Assembly (NCBI RefSeq): GCF_028290495.1
Contig: NZ_JAQGJT010000015.1
Span: 1-64,000, forward strand
Length of the DNA: 64,000 nucleotides
Source: Tardiphaga sp.
GTDB lineage: Bacteria; Pseudomonadota; Alphaproteobacteria; Rhizobiales; Xanthobacteraceae
Reading direction: 5' to 3'
How positions within the stretch are numbered: position 1 is the first letter of the stretch; every line of letters begins with the position of its first letter. This document shows, one piece after another, positions 33,136 to 42,477 of the stretch. The notes below the pieces were generated by a model. That model saw nothing but the letters and a program-made list of their open reading frames with translations, did not search any database and had not been told where the DNA came from. Both the position numbers and the translations under genes were made by a program.

Positions 33136-33250
33136 TGTCATTCAGGGGCGTGAGCGCGGAGCGCGAGCGAACCCGGAACCCCGATATGTCAAGGCATCTC
33201 TGGATTCCGGGTTCGCTCGCAGCTGTCGCTGCTCTCGCCCCTGAATGACA
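33136..33250. repeat. Long palindromic interspersed repeat (family A)
   Basis: The outer arms tgtcattcaggggcg and cgcccctgaatgaca are perfectly complementary. Inside are gcgagcgaacccgg and its complement ccgggttcgctcgc, enclosing a short centre near gatatgtcaaggcatc. Such 110-bp palindromes are a common intergenic repeat in Bradyrhizobium-type genomes. It sits directly behind the GGDEF-EAL gene, where it could also end transcription. Confidence 0.8.
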
Positions 33251-33251
33251 A

Positions 33252-33417
33252 TCAGAACCGCGTCACCAGCTAGGCGAGCGCGGGGCGAGGGCGGTCCCTC
33301 GCTCGCTTTGGTCGGCGTGCCGATATGGATGAAGCCGGCGATCTTCTCATTTGCGGCGAGGCCGAGGCCGTCCATCACGTCGCGGTCGAAGGCGTGCCAG
33401 CCGGTCAGCCACTTGGC
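33252..33417 (-). pseudogene. Nitroreductase 3'-end fragment
   Basis: This 166-bp stretch is a diverged direct copy of the 3' end of the nitroreductase gene at 34513. The order of motifs is identical (LAANEKIAGFIHIG then PTK and the C-terminal LVTRF). It carries a stop (TAG) in place of GAG a few codons from the end and a frameshift in the middle. It breaks off at 33417, ten bases before the EamA gene. Confidence 0.8.
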
Positions 33418-33427
33418 GCAAGTTGTT

Positions 33428-34291
33428 TTATTTCGCGAACTTCTTCGCGCCGGCGACGCAGGCCACCACCGCGAGCGTCACAACAATCATCATGGGACTG
33501 ACCTGTTCATGCAACAGCGTTGCAGCGAGGACGAGGCTGAAGAAGGGTTGCAACAATTGCAACTGTCCGACGGTGGCTATGCCACCCAGCGCCAGTCCGC
33601 GATACCAGAACACAAACCCGATCAGCATGCTGAATAGTGAAACATAAGCCAGACCGATCCAGGCGTTTTGACCGACCCCTGTGAACGAGGCCGGCTGCAT
33701 CCAGAACGTGAGCGTCACGGTGACGGGGAGCGACAGAACCAGCGCCCATGAAATGACTTGCCAGCCGCCCAGCGTGCGCGACAGCTTGGCCCCTTCGGCA
33801 TAGCCGAGGCCGCAAACGATAACAGCTGCCATCATCAGCAGATCACCCGCGGATACCGCTGCAATGCCCTGAGACAGGGCGTATCCGGCAACCAGCGCAC
33901 TGCCGATACACGAAAAAAGCCAGAACGCGGCACCGGGACGCTCTCCACCGCGTATCACGCCAAAAATCGCCGTCGCCAGCGGTAACAGCCCGATGAACAC
34001 AACAGAACGGGCCGAGGTGATGTGTTCCAGTGCCAGCGCGGTCAGGAGTGGAAAACCGATGACGACCCCGAACGAGACGATGACTAGCGAGGTGAGATCG
34101 CCAGGCGCCGGACGCTTCTCGCGAAACATCAGCAGCAAGGCCAAACCAATAACCCCGGCAATAACGGCGCGTGCGACGGTCAGGAATACCGGATCAAAAT
34201 CCATGACGGCCACCCGCGTCGCCGGTAGCGAGCCGCTGAAAATCAGCATGCCCAGAAAGCCGTGGATCCAGCCGCGCGTCGCCTTGTCCAT
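33428..34291 (-). CDS. EamA/DMT-family transporter
   Basis: This 287-aa protein has ten predicted TM helices in two EamA repeats. The first contains RAVIAGVIGLALLLMF; the second contains LLMMAAVIVCGLGYAEGAKL and ends LAVVACVAGAKKFAK. ATG 34291 (MDKATRG) is preferred, with GGAG six bases upstream; TTG 34303 is in frame. The family exports amino acids or metabolites; the substrate is unknown. It sits between two copies of a nitroreductase 3' end, which suggests insertion. Confidence 0.9.
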   Translation of the reverse strand: MDKATRGWIHGFLGMLIFSGSLPATRVAVMDFDPVFLTVARAVIAGVIGLALLLMFREKRPAPGDLTSLVIVSFGVVIGFPLLTALALEHITSARSVVFIGLLPLATAIFGVIRGGERPGAAFWLFSCIGSALVAGYALSQGIAAVSAGDLLMMAAVIVCGLGYAEGAKLSRTLGGWQVISWALVLSLPVTVTLTFWMQPASFTGVGQNAWIGLAYVSLFSMLIGFVFWYRGLALGGIATVGQLQLLQPFFSLVLAATLLHEQVSPMMIVVTLAVVACVAGAKKFAK

Positions 34292-34512
34292 ATCAGTCTC
34301 CAATATGCCTGCTCTAGATCAGACGAGGGGAAAACCGCTGGCCGCGGCAGGCGAGCGGTCGAGGTTCGTTCGCATGCACTGGTTGTCACAAAGATGTTGT
34401 GTCGTCATCGCAGTTCACAACGCGCCCTGATCATCCGGCGAATTTGAGCCGTTTGAGATCGCGCAACGGCTGGCGGATTTCGGCCACAAGGCTATTGAGG
34501 AAGCCGCGTGAG

Positions 34513-35076
34513 TCAGAACCGCGTCACGAGCTCGGCGAGCGCCGGGCGCGGGCGGTCGTCGTTCGGCTTGGTCGGCTTGCCGATGTGGATGAAGCCGGCG
34601 ATCTTCTCGTTGGCGGCAAGCCCGAAACCGTCCAGCACGCCCCGGTCGAACGCGTACCAGCCGGTCAGCCAGTTGGCGCCGTAGCCGAGCGCGGTGGCGG
34701 CGCTGACGATGTTCATGCAGCTCGCGCCGGCGGACAGTTCCTGCTCCCACGGCGGCACCTTGGGATGCGGCTTGATCGTGCTGACCACGCCGATCACCAG
34801 CGGCGCTTCCATCAGCCGGGCCTTTTCGGCCTCGATATCCGCGGCCGGCGCATCCGGATTGTTGTGCGCGTACACCGCGGCGATGACCTCGCCGGCGCGC
34901 AGTCGGGCGTCGCCCTCGAACACGATGAAACGCCATGGCGCCAGTTTGCCGTGATCCGGCACCCGCGCGCCGATCGTCAGGATGGTGTCGAGCTCGGCAG
35001 GCGAGGGGCCGGGGCCGCTCATCTCGCGCGGCTTGACGGAACGGCGGGTCTTCAGGAATTCGATGGTGTCGGTCAC
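34513..35076 (-). CDS. Nitroreductase family protein (YdjA-like)
   Basis: This 187-aa flavoprotein starts at GTG 35076 (TDTIEFLKTRRSVKPRE). It has the FMN-binding RRSVK segment, a GARVPDHGKLAPWRFIVFEG block typical of the YdjA subgroup, and the C-terminal LAANEKIAGFIHIGKPTK. It is the short homodimeric form. NAD(P)H-dependent reduction of nitro or quinone compounds is the family activity; the true substrate is unknown. The 3' 166 bp are duplicated at 33252-33417. Confidence 0.92.
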   Translation of the reverse strand: MTDTIEFLKTRRSVKPREMSGPGPSPAELDTILTIGARVPDHGKLAPWRFIVFEGDARLRAGEVIAAVYAHNNPDAPAADIEAEKARLMEAPLVIGVVSTIKPHPKVPPWEQELSAGASCMNIVSAATALGYGANWLTGWYAFDRGVLDGFGLAANEKIAGFIHIGKPTKPNDDRPRPALAELVTRF

Positions 35077-35121
35077 GGCGATCTCTTCGGCAATGGGATT
35101 GTTATATCGCTACCACGCGAA

Positions 35122-35145
35122 ACGGCCCGCCACGAGGCGGGCCGT
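35122..35145 (-). terminator. Hairpin downstream of the thrS transcript
   Basis: The 10-bp perfect stem acggcccgcc/ggcgggccgt has a 4-base loop and lies about 45 bp after the end of the small gene that follows thrS. Only TTT follows on the minus strand, so it is a weak intrinsic terminator. Confidence 0.55.
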
Positions 35146-35187
35146 GATCGTTTAGACGGATTATGACCGCGCGATCGTGTGATCGGT

Positions 35188-35406
35188 TCAGCGTGCGGGC
35201 TTCTCAGGCATCTTGGCCGCGCGGTCGAGCAGATCCTTGGCGAGATCCTCGAGGATCTCGCGCGTCGCCAGATACAGGCTGTGGCCGCGATCGGTCTCGA
35301 ACGCCAGCGCCACCACGTCCGGGCGGTTCGGATCGGGGATCAACTGATACGCCAGGATCGGGTAGGCTGGCAGTTCCTGCTCGTCGTGGTCCGGTGTTCT
35401 GGCCAT
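35188..35406 (-). CDS. Small hypothetical protein co-transcribed with thrS
   Basis: This 72-aa protein starts at ATG 35406, which shares its A with the TGA of thrS (TGATG). The sequence begins [16 protein letters not shown] and contains IPDPNRPDVVALAFETDRG, then a helix REILEDLAKDLLDRA. It looks like a small beta-beta-alpha protein. No family is recognised. Its tight coupling suggests re-initiation after thrS. Confidence 0.7.
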   Translation of the reverse strand: MARTPDHDEQELPAYPILAYQLIPDPNRPDVVALAFETDRGHSLYLATREILEDLAKDLLDRAAKMPEKPAR

Positions 35407-37451
35407 CACGTTTCCGTCCTTGCCCGCTTGACGTCCGGCGGCGTCGCTTCCTCGACCAGTGACGCCAGCGCGTCGGTCAGCGACATCACGGTCTGCTTCT
35501 CGCTGCCAAGGCGGCGGATCGAGACGGACTGGCTTTCGGCTTCCTTCTTGCCGACCACCAGCAGCGCCGGGATCTTCATCAGCGAATGTTCGCGGACCTT
35601 GTAGTTGATCTTCTCGTTGCGCAGGTCGAGTTCGACGCGCAACCCGGCGCGCCGCGCGGCAGCGGCGACCACCTTGGCATACTCATCGCCATCCGACGTG
35701 ATGGTGGTGACGACGATCTGGGTCGGCGACAGCCACAGCGGGAAGTTGCCGGCGAAATGCTCGATCAGGATGCCGATGAAGCGCTCCATCGAACCGCAGA
35801 TCGCGCGGTGCACCATCACTGGCGCTTTCTTTGAACCGTCGGCGTCGATGTAGAACGCGCCGAAGCGTTCCGGCAGGTTGAAGTCGACCTGCGTGGTGCC
35901 GCACTGCCAGTCGCGGCCGATGGCGTCGCGCAGCACGTATTCGAACTTCGGCCCGTAGAACGCGCCTTCGCCGGGGCTGATCTCGGTCTTGATGCGGCCG
36001 CCGGACTGGCTCTCGATCATCGACAGCACGGTGGCCATCACGCGTTCGGCGTGGTCCCACATCTCGTCGGTGCCGACGCGCTTTTCGGGGCGTGTCGAGA
36101 GCTTCACCACGATGTCGCCGAAGCCGAAGTCGGAATAAGTCGACAGGATGAGATCGTTGATCTTCAAACACTCGTCGGCGAGTTGCGCCTCGGTGCAGAA
36201 CACGTGCGCGTCGTCCTGGGTGAAGCCGCGCACGCGCATCAGTCCATGCATGGCGCCGGACGGCTCGTAGCGATGCACCACGCCGAACTCCGCGATCCGC
36301 CACGGCAGATCGCGATAGCTCTTCAGCCCGTGCTTGAAGATCTGCACATGGCCGGGGCAGTTCATCGGCTTCAGCGCGAACCAGCGCTTGTCTTCGGCTT
36401 CATCACCGGCGGATTGCGCGGCGAACATATTCTCGCGGTCCCACTCCCAGTGGCCGGAGGTCTCCCACAGCGACTTGTCGAGGATCTGCGGTGCGTTGAC
36501 TTCGCTGTAGTCGCCGGCCAGGCGGCGACGCATATAGGCGATCAGCGCCTGGAAGATGGTCCAGCCCTTGGCGTGCCAGAACACGACGCCGGGGCCTTCT
36601 TCCTGGAAGTGGAACAGGTCGAGTTCGCGGCCGAGCTTGCGGTGGTCGCGCTTCTCGGCTTCCTCGATCTGGTGCAGATAGGCGTCAAGGTCTTCCTGCT
36701 TGGCGAAGGCGGTGCCGTAGATGCGCGTCAGCATCGGGTTGTTGCTGTCGCCGCGCCAGTAGGCGCCGGCCACCTTCATCAGCTTGAAGGCGTTGCCGAC
36801 CTTGCCGACCGAGGTCATATGCGGGCCGCGGCAGAGGTCGAACCAGTCGCCTTGTTTGTACACCTTGATGGTCTGGTCGGCCGGGATCGCATCCACCAGC
36901 TCAACCTTGAACATCTCGCCGTTGTCCGAGAACACTTGCTTGATGTCGTCGCGCGTCCAGATTTCCTTGGTGAACGGTTTGTCGCGCTGCACGATCTCGC
37001 GCATCTTCTTTTCGATCGCGGCAAAGTCCTCCAGCGAGAACGGCTCGTTGCGGAAGAAGTCGTAGTAGAATCCGTTCTCGATCACCGGACCGATGGTTAC
37101 CTGGGTGCCCGGCCACAACGCCTGCACGGCTTCCGCCAGCACGTGCGCCGCGTCATGCCGGATCAGCTCCAGCGCGCGCGGGTCGTCGCGGTTGACGAAG
37201 TCGATGCCGGCATTCTGTTCGATGGGGTCGGAGAGGTCGGTGACGACGCCATCCAGCGCCATGGCGACGGTGCGCTTGGCCAGCGAGGGCGAGATGCCCT
37301 TGGCGATCTCGAGCCCGGTGGTGCCGCGCGGATATTCGCGCATCTTGCCGTCGGGGAAAGTGACAATGACGATGTCGGCGGGCGGCGGGGGCGGCGTCAG
37401 ATTGGCGAGCCCGAACTGGAAACCGGAGGCGGGCGTCTGGCTGTCTGGCAT
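35406..37451 (-). CDS. thrS: Threonine-tRNA ligase
   Basis: This 681-aa class II synthetase charges tRNA-Thr. It has an N-terminal TGS domain ([18 protein letters not shown]), an editing domain with [11 protein letters not shown], and the catalytic core. The core shows motif 2 ([15 protein letters not shown]) and zinc-binding [10 protein letters not shown]; the [11 protein letters not shown] stretch is motif 3. A C-terminal anticodon domain follows. ATG 37451 (MPDSQTP) is preferred, with AGGAG six bases before it; the ATG at 37457 abuts the Shine-Dalgarno. A proline-rich insert before the TGS domain is slightly unusual. Confidence 0.96.
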   Translation of the reverse strand: MPDSQTPASGFQFGLANLTPPPPPADIVIVTFPDGKMREYPRGTTGLEIAKGISPSLAKRTVAMALDGVVTDLSDPIEQNAGIDFVNRDDPRALELIRHDAAHVLAEAVQALWPGTQVTIGPVIENGFYYDFFRNEPFSLEDFAAIEKKMREIVQRDKPFTKEIWTRDDIKQVFSDNGEMFKVELVDAIPADQTIKVYKQGDWFDLCRGPHMTSVGKVGNAFKLMKVAGAYWRGDSNNPMLTRIYGTAFAKQEDLDAYLHQIEEAEKRDHRKLGRELDLFHFQEEGPGVVFWHAKGWTIFQALIAYMRRRLAGDYSEVNAPQILDKSLWETSGHWEWDRENMFAAQSAGDEAEDKRWFALKPMNCPGHVQIFKHGLKSYRDLPWRIAEFGVVHRYEPSGAMHGLMRVRGFTQDDAHVFCTEAQLADECLKINDLILSTYSDFGFGDIVVKLSTRPEKRVGTDEMWDHAERVMATVLSMIESQSGGRIKTEISPGEGAFYGPKFEYVLRDAIGRDWQCGTTQVDFNLPERFGAFYIDADGSKKAPVMVHRAICGSMERFIGILIEHFAGNFPLWLSPTQIVVTTITSDGDEYAKVVAAAARRAGLRVELDLRNEKINYKVREHSLMKIPALLVVGKKEAESQSVSIRRLGSEKQTVMSLTDALASLVEEATPPDVKRARTET

Positions 37452-37584
37452 GGTCATCTCCTGTGGCTCACTCCTGCGTACGAGCGCAGGTAAGCGGAAT
37501 GGGGAGACGCTTGATAAACGCTGCGCGATAACAACGCAATCATGGCGGACGCCGCCAAGCGTCCGCACGACGAGGAAGCTCCGG

Positions 37585-38077
37585 TTACTTTGAGGGCGCC
37601 TTGCTGATTGTTTCGCGCGTGCTCGGAGGCGAGGTCAAAGTCTCCCCCGTTACGCTCCAGCCTTCGGCGTCGTCTACCGCCTTGCTGATTTTCTTCTTGG
37701 CTCCGGTGACCAGCAGCATATGCGGCTGCTGGTCGAGGATTTCCGCGCTGAACTTTTGGCGATGGTGTTTTTCGTTGTCGGCGTTTCATAATCTGGAAAC
37801 GCACCCACTGGCGTTGGTAGAATACTTCCGGCACGATTTTGACGCCGGGCATGCTGAGCCGCAGGTTGAGTTCGCCCTCGGCCGGCATTTCGACGAGCTT
37901 CGGTCCATTCTCGTGAATGGAATCGAGCACCTTCATCTGCGGCTTTGCAATAGCCGCTTCGGCCCGCGCGACCAGATTGGTGCTGGGCCGAAATGCGTTG
38001 TTGAACAGTACCGGATTCAAAAAAGAGTCGGCGCTCATGATGATGTAACGGCGGAGTTTCTGCTTCGCTGCTGCCAT
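37585..38077 (-). pseudogene. Frameshifted hypothetical gene
   Basis: From ATG 38077 (after AGGAC) the frame reads MAAAKQKLRRYIIMSADSF, then AEGELNLRLSMPGVKIVPE up to about RQWVRFQ near 37797. From there the coding-like signal continues in another frame: HRQKFSAEILDQQPHMLLV, TGAKKKISKAVDDAEGW and a stop TAA at 37585-37587. A single frameshift at about 37795 would join them into one protein of about 163 aa. I do not recognise the family. Sequencing error or real decay cannot be told apart. Confidence 0.55.
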
Positions 38078-38252
38078 GACGTCCTGCCTGATTTTTCAAT
38101 CTAAAATTGTTTTCATGTGCACCCCAACCACTGAACCCGCAATCTCGGCCGGCGGATTTTCGGAGGGGGTCTGGTGACCAGGCCGGGCGCACCGGCGAGT
38201 GGATGGTTTTACCGGCTTTGTTTCAAACCGGATTTGATCTACATGCGGATGC

Positions 38253-39437
38253 ATGGACAATGAAACGGCTGCCGCGCGCGGAATTCGCCCCTACGCCCCC
38301 ACCGCCCTGATGATCGGCAATTTCGTCACCGGCATTGCCTTGCTGGCGCCGACGGCGATGCTGGGGGAGTTGTCGTCCGGGCTCGGCGTCACCATCCGCG
38401 ACGCCGGGCTGCTGATCACCTTCGGCGCGATCGTGCTGTGCATCGGCTCGCCCGTCACGGCATGGCTGACCAGCCGGATGGAGCGGCGACATTTGCTGAT
38501 GGGCGCGGTGGCGGTGGTCGCTGCGGCCAATTTCGCTTCGGCCTTTGCGCCGAATTATGCCGCGCTGCTTCTGATCCGGCTGCTGATGGCGGCGGTGGCC
38601 GCGCTGTACACGCCGCAGGCCGCCGGCACCGTGGCCTTGATCGTGCCGCTGGAAAAGCGCGGCGGCAGCATCGCCTATGTCTTTCTCGGCTGGACGCTGG
38701 CCGCCGCCGTCGGCCTGCCGTTGGTCACCTTCATCGCCAGCCGCTACGGCTGGCGCGAGGTGTATAGCGGCATCGGTGCGCTGAGCTGCCTCAGTCTGCT
38801 GCTGCTGGCGTGGCGGCTGCCGCGCGGCCTGTACGGCACGCCGGTCGATCTCAAGACCTGGATCGATCTGGCCCGAAACCGCCTCGTCGTGCTGCTGCTG
38901 CTGGTCACGACCTTGCAGATCTCGGGACAGTTCGTGATCTTCACCTTTCTTGCGCCACTGCTCGGGCAGTTGACCGGGGCGGGCCCCAACGGCGCCAGCG
39001 TGATCTTTGCGATCTATGGCCTGAGCGGACTGGTCGGCATCATGACCGCCACCCGTATCGTCGACGGCTGGGGTGCGCTCAACACGTCATTGCTGGCGAC
39101 GGTGCTGGTGCTCGGCGGCATGACGGTATGGTCGTTCGGCGCCGGTGCGTTGCCGGTGATGGCGGTTGGTGTGGCGATCTGGGGAACGGGATTCGGCGCC
39201 ACCAATTCGATGCAGCAGGTGCGGCTGGTCGGCGCCGCGCCCTCGGCGGCGAGCGCATCGGTGTCATTGAATACTTCAGTGCTCTATATCGGTCAGGCGA
39301 TCGGCTCGGCGATTGGCGGACTGCTGTTTGCAGGAGGCCACTTCCACGCCGCAGGTTTTGTCGCGATGGGCTTCCTGACGCTGGCGCTGATCGCCGTCCT
39401 CCTCAGCCGCGGGATGGTGGCGACGGCGCAGCGCTGA
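38253..39437 (+). CDS. MFS transporter (drug/arabinose efflux type)
   Basis: This 394-aa protein has about 12 TM helices. Between helices 2 and 3 is the loop TSRMERRHLLMG, a degenerate MFS motif A. The segment LLLIRLLMAAVAALYTPQAAG matches helix 4 of the DHA1/AraJ subgroup, and ATNSMQQVRLVG lies in the second half. It is a probable exporter of small molecules; the substrate is unknown. It is convergent with yidD, with 16 bp between. Confidence 0.9.
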   Translation: MDNETAAARGIRPYAPTALMIGNFVTGIALLAPTAMLGELSSGLGVTIRDAGLLITFGAIVLCIGSPVTAWLTSRMERRHLLMGAVAVVAAANFASAFAPNYAALLLIRLLMAAVAALYTPQAAGTVALIVPLEKRGGSIAYVFLGWTLAAAVGLPLVTFIASRYGWREVYSGIGALSCLSLLLLAWRLPRGLYGTPVDLKTWIDLARNRLVVLLLLVTTLQISGQFVIFTFLAPLLGQLTGAGPNGASVIFAIYGLSGLVGIMTATRIVDGWGALNTSLLATVLVLGGMTVWSFGAGALPVMAVGVAIWGTGFGATNSMQQVRLVGAAPSAASASVSLNTSVLYIGQAIGSAIGGLLFAGGHFHAAGFVAMGFLTLALIAVLLSRGMVATAQR

Positions 39438-39453
39438 TCTGTGACGGTTGCCG

Positions 39454-39792
39454 TCAGTCGCGCACATCGTGCACGCCGCGCCAGCGCGCGAAGCGCCACG
39501 GCAGATACCAGCGTGCACCGGCGGGCGCCTGCAAAGGTACATTGTCGATGCCCGAGGTGCCCCACGGCTGGCAGCGCAGCAGCCGCGCAAGGGTCATCCA
39601 GCCGCCCGCCCACAGCCCGAACCGACCAATCGCCTCGTCGCCATAGACCGAGCAGGTCGGCAGGTGGCGACAGTGGTAGCCGACTAGTGGCGACAAAGTG
39701 TGCCGATAGATCCAGATCGCGCCTCGGCCGGCATTGCGCGGCAAGCGTTGGATAGTACCGGCGCAATGCGCGCACTCCGTTGAATGTTTCAT
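39454..39792 (-). CDS. yidD: Membrane protein insertion efficiency factor YidD
   Basis: This 112-aa protein begins MKHSTECAHCAG. It has the family core IYRHTLSPLVGYHCRHLPTC, then SVYGDEAIGRFG and WMTLARLLRCQPWG. YidD is a small membrane-associated partner of YidC. Canonical yidD sits between rnpA and yidC; here it stands alone, as in many Rhizobiales. The N-terminal CxxC and extra cysteine are less usual. ATG 39792 is preferred over upstream in-frame codons. Confidence 0.93.
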   Translation of the reverse strand: MKHSTECAHCAGTIQRLPRNAGRGAIWIYRHTLSPLVGYHCRHLPTCSVYGDEAIGRFGLWAGGWMTLARLLRCQPWGTSGIDNVPLQAPAGARWYLPWRFARWRGVHDVRD

Positions 39793-40020
39793 GGGCGGAT
39801 TGCTACCAGATCGGACGGGTTTTGCACGGTTGATCGGCATGGAACCCTGTGGGTTATGCAAGCAGGACACACCTGCCAGACTTTCGTTCGCGGTGCAGCA
39901 TTTGAACTGGACGCAAGTAAGGAAGTGGATAGGTTTTTACATAACGCTGACGTGACAGAATCGTCGGTGTTGTTTGGGGGCCCGTACCGTTGCTCGGTTG
40001 AGCGCAGGGAAGGAACCGAT

Positions 40021-40947
40021 TTGAGACCCGTGGAGTCGTTTCGCTCAGGCCGTCTGGCGCTGTTTCGCGCCGCAGCCTTTTGCATCGCTCTTCCAGGCCT
40101 GATGGCCTCGATCGGCGTCCCCGCCTACGCCGCGAGTTTCCTCGAAGAACGCAAGATGCCGATGCGCTTCACCTGGATCGCCTGCGAGCCGAACTGTCGC
40201 GGCTGGGTCGGCGCGGTCGGCGTCGTCACCGGCGATACCGTCAAGGATTTCGACGAATTCGCGCGCGACCGGGAACTGGCCGGCACCACCGTCGTGCTGG
40301 ATTCCAGTGGCGGCTCGGTCAACGACGCCATCACGCTCGGCAAGCGCTGGCGCAAGATGGGCTTGCTGACGACGGTCGGCACCACGATCGAATTGCAGGC
40401 TGCATCTGGCCTGAAGCCGGCGGTGGCGCCGCAGGCCTATTGCGAATCGATGTGCGTCTTCCTGCTGCTCGCTGGCAAGACGCGCTTCGTGCCGGACGAG
40501 GCCCATGTCCGGGTGCACCAGATCTGGATGGGCGATCGTGCCGACGATCCGCGCGCCGCGACCTATACCGCGCAGGACCTGATGATCGTCGAGCGCGATA
40601 TTGGGCGTCTGGCGAAGTACACATTCGACATGGGTGGCGCGGGGGACCTGCTGTTGCTGTCGCTCAACGTGCCGCCGTGGGAAGACCTGCATGAGTTGTC
40701 GGCGGAGGAATTGCTGACGACCCATCTGGTCACGACGCATGATGTGGCGGCCGTGTTGCCTGCCGCCAAGCCCGATGTGCCGATGGCCTCGCTGCCGCCG
40801 AAGACGGTGCAGGATCGGTTCGTCAGCATGATTGAAGAAAAGGTGCCCGTGGCGTCGTCGATGCCGCCCTTGGCGATGCCGAAAGCAACCAAGACCGCCG
40901 AAGCTTCGGGACCGACCGGCGGTGCAGTGGGGTCGCCGGCGAAGTAA
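40021..40947 (+). CDS. Periplasmic ClpP/crotonase-fold protein (COG3904-like)
   Basis: This 308-aa protein begins at TTG 40021 after GGAAGGA. A signal peptide is present (RLALFRAAAFCIALPGLMAS, end AYAASF). The mature part has VLDSSGGSVNDAITLGKRW, then CESMCVFLLLAGKTRFV, where the Ser in CxSxC matches the ClpP-like nucleophile. HVRVHQIWMG carries the His. This is the pattern of the predicted periplasmic ClpP-like family whose activity is not established. A Pro-rich tail ends the protein. A longer in-frame ORF upstream is unlikely to be translated. Confidence 0.82.
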   Translation: MRPVESFRSGRLALFRAAAFCIALPGLMASIGVPAYAASFLEERKMPMRFTWIACEPNCRGWVGAVGVVTGDTVKDFDEFARDRELAGTTVVLDSSGGSVNDAITLGKRWRKMGLLTTVGTTIELQAASGLKPAVAPQAYCESMCVFLLLAGKTRFVPDEAHVRVHQIWMGDRADDPRAATYTAQDLMIVERDIGRLAKYTFDMGGAGDLLLLSLNVPPWEDLHELSAEELLTTHLVTTHDVAAVLPAAKPDVPMASLPPKTVQDRFVSMIEEKVPVASSMPPLAMPKATKTAEASGPTGGAVGSPAK

Positions 40948-40984
40948 CCGGCGGTCATCTCTCGCCGCGCAGGGCGGGCAGAGA

Positions 40985-41437
40985 TCAGGCGGCCGGAGCT
41001 GTGTTGCCGGTTTTGGCCTCGACCTGCCCGATCGCATCGACCACCGCGTCAAATGTGAGTAGCGTCGAGGCGTGGCGCGCCTTGTAGTCGCGCACCGGTT
41101 CGAGCAAGGCGATGTCGGCCCATTTACCGTCCGGCGGCGCGCCGTTTTCCTTCAACATTTTGCGCACTGTCTCGCGCAGCGCGCGCAGTTCCCCGGCGGT
41201 CGAGCCGACGACATGGCTCGCCATGATCGAGGACGACGCCTGGCCGAGCGCGCAGGCTTTCACGTCATGGGCGAAATCGGTGACCACCGGGCCATCCATC
41301 GTGAGGTCGATCTTCACGGTCGAGCCGCACAATTTGGAATGCGCGGTGGCGCTGGCGTCCGGATGGGGCAGGCGGCCCAGTCGCGGTATATTGCCGGCCA
41401 GTTCAATGATGCGCTTGTTGTAGATGTCATTCAGCAT
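40985..41437 (-). CDS. IscU/NifU-type iron-sulfur cluster scaffold-like protein
   Basis: This 150-aa protein starts MLNDIYNKRIIELAGNIP. Two of the three IscU cluster ligands are present: Cys37 in SKLCGSTV and Cys62 in KACALGQASSS. The third, expected in the R-x-x-C motif, is Ser124 (ARHASTL), so the classic three-Cys site is incomplete. It may bind metal differently or act in another role. The upstream in-frame ATG at 41614 gives an implausible extension. Confidence 0.85.
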   Translation of the reverse strand: MLNDIYNKRIIELAGNIPRLGRLPHPDASATAHSKLCGSTVKIDLTMDGPVVTDFAHDVKACALGQASSSIMASHVVGSTAGELRALRETVRKMLKENGAPPDGKWADIALLEPVRDYKARHASTLLTFDAVVDAIGQVEAKTGNTAPAA

Positions 41438-41534
41438 CGGCTCAAACCTTAACTCTCCCACCGGTGCCGCCTTGGCGGCCGGGGCGCTGAACCCTATATA
41501 GGGGGACAGGCACGTCATGAGAATGCCGGGCCTT

Positions 41535-41610
41535 CGCCAGAACGCCGGAATTTGAGAATTCAATTCCGGCCTGCTGGTGTTATTCTCGTACGGACTCAGG
41601 CGTTCTGGCG
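41535..41610. promoter_or_regulatory. Nested inverted repeats upstream of folE
   Basis: The outer 12-bp arms cgccagaacgcc (41535-41546) and ggcgttctggcg (41599-41610) are perfectly complementary. Inside, ccggaatt (41545-41552) pairs with aattccgg (41562-41569). The structure lies 67 bp upstream of folE and 98 bp upstream of the divergent scaffold gene. It may be an RNA leader structure or a DNA operator. Confidence 0.5.
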
Positions 41611-41676
41611 GCATTGCCGTCCCGTCTGCCCGGTGACACTCCGGCCTCCCAAGGGGGTCGGTCGAACGGAGTTAAG

Positions 41677-42369
41677 ATGGACGCAATCATCAAGCCGCTG
41701 CGCGGCAAATCCCCCGACGGCAAATCGCAGGACTTCCGGCCGGCAGAACTGGATCCCGCCGAATTCCTGGCCGCCGCCGTGCATCCAGACCAGGCGCGGC
41801 CGTCGCGTGGCGAGGCTGAGCAGGCGGTACAGACGCTGCTGGCCTATATCGGCGAGAATCCGCGGCGCGAAGGCCTGCTGGATACGCCGCGCCGCGTCGT
41901 CGAGGCCTATGACGAGTTATTCCAAGGCTACCACCAGTGCCCCGCAGAGGTGCTGAACCGCACCTTCGGCGAGACTGCCGGCTATGACGATTTCGTGCTG
42001 ATCCGCGACATGAATTTCACCTCGCATTGCGAGCATCACATGATGCCGTTCTACGGCAAGGCGCATATCGCCTACACACCCGTCGAGCGTGTCGTCGGCC
42101 TGTCGAAGCTGGCGCGGCTGGTCGATATTTTCGGCCACCGCCTGCAGACCCAGGAACATCTGACGGCGCAGCTTGCTGCCGCCGTCGACGAGGTGTTGAA
42201 GCCGCGCGGCGTCGCCGTGATGGTCGAGGCCGAGCATACCTGCATGTCGGCGCGCGGCATCCGCAAGGAAGGCTCGCGCACCTTCACCACGCGCTTCACC
42301 GGCAACTTCCGCGACAACCCGGTCGAGCAGGCGCGCTTCATGTCGATGATCAACATGCCCTCGCGCTGA
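41677..42369 (+). CDS. folE: GTP cyclohydrolase I
   Basis: This 230-aa enzyme converts GTP to dihydroneopterin triphosphate for folate synthesis. Conserved blocks are [20 protein letters not shown], the zinc and catalytic [31 protein letters not shown] and [14 protein letters not shown]. The two zinc cysteines and histidines are intact. ATG 41677 has ACGGAG upstream. The N-terminal 50 residues are a variable extension. The gene precedes hisI by 108 bp. Confidence 0.95.
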   Translation: MDAIIKPLRGKSPDGKSQDFRPAELDPAEFLAAAVHPDQARPSRGEAEQAVQTLLAYIGENPRREGLLDTPRRVVEAYDELFQGYHQCPAEVLNRTFGETAGYDDFVLIRDMNFTSHCEHHMMPFYGKAHIAYTPVERVVGLSKLARLVDIFGHRLQTQEHLTAQLAAAVDEVLKPRGVAVMVEAEHTCMSARGIRKEGSRTFTTRFTGNFRDNPVEQARFMSMINMPSR

Positions 42370-42477
42370 TGCGCGCACGGACTTAACCGCGCCCAGCGAA
42401 GCTTTGCTTCGCGTAATGGGCGAGGGGATTGCCGCCGCCTCGTTCGTTGTAAGCATCATTTTATCTGGAAGAACGCA

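Noticed and set aside
34430-34512. C-terminal remnant of a regulator next to the EamA gene
   Set aside because: A short open minus-strand frame (LVAEIRQPLRDLKRLKFAG) resembles a regulator tail, but too little remains to name it.
36051-37493. 480-aa plus-strand ORF opposite thrS
   Set aside because: It is an antisense shadow of a clear thrS gene; no recognisable protein motif.
39784-40020. N-terminal extension of the periplasmic ClpP-fold gene to 39784
   Set aside because: The extension would place the signal peptide internally and overlap yidD; TTG 40021 has a better ribosome site.
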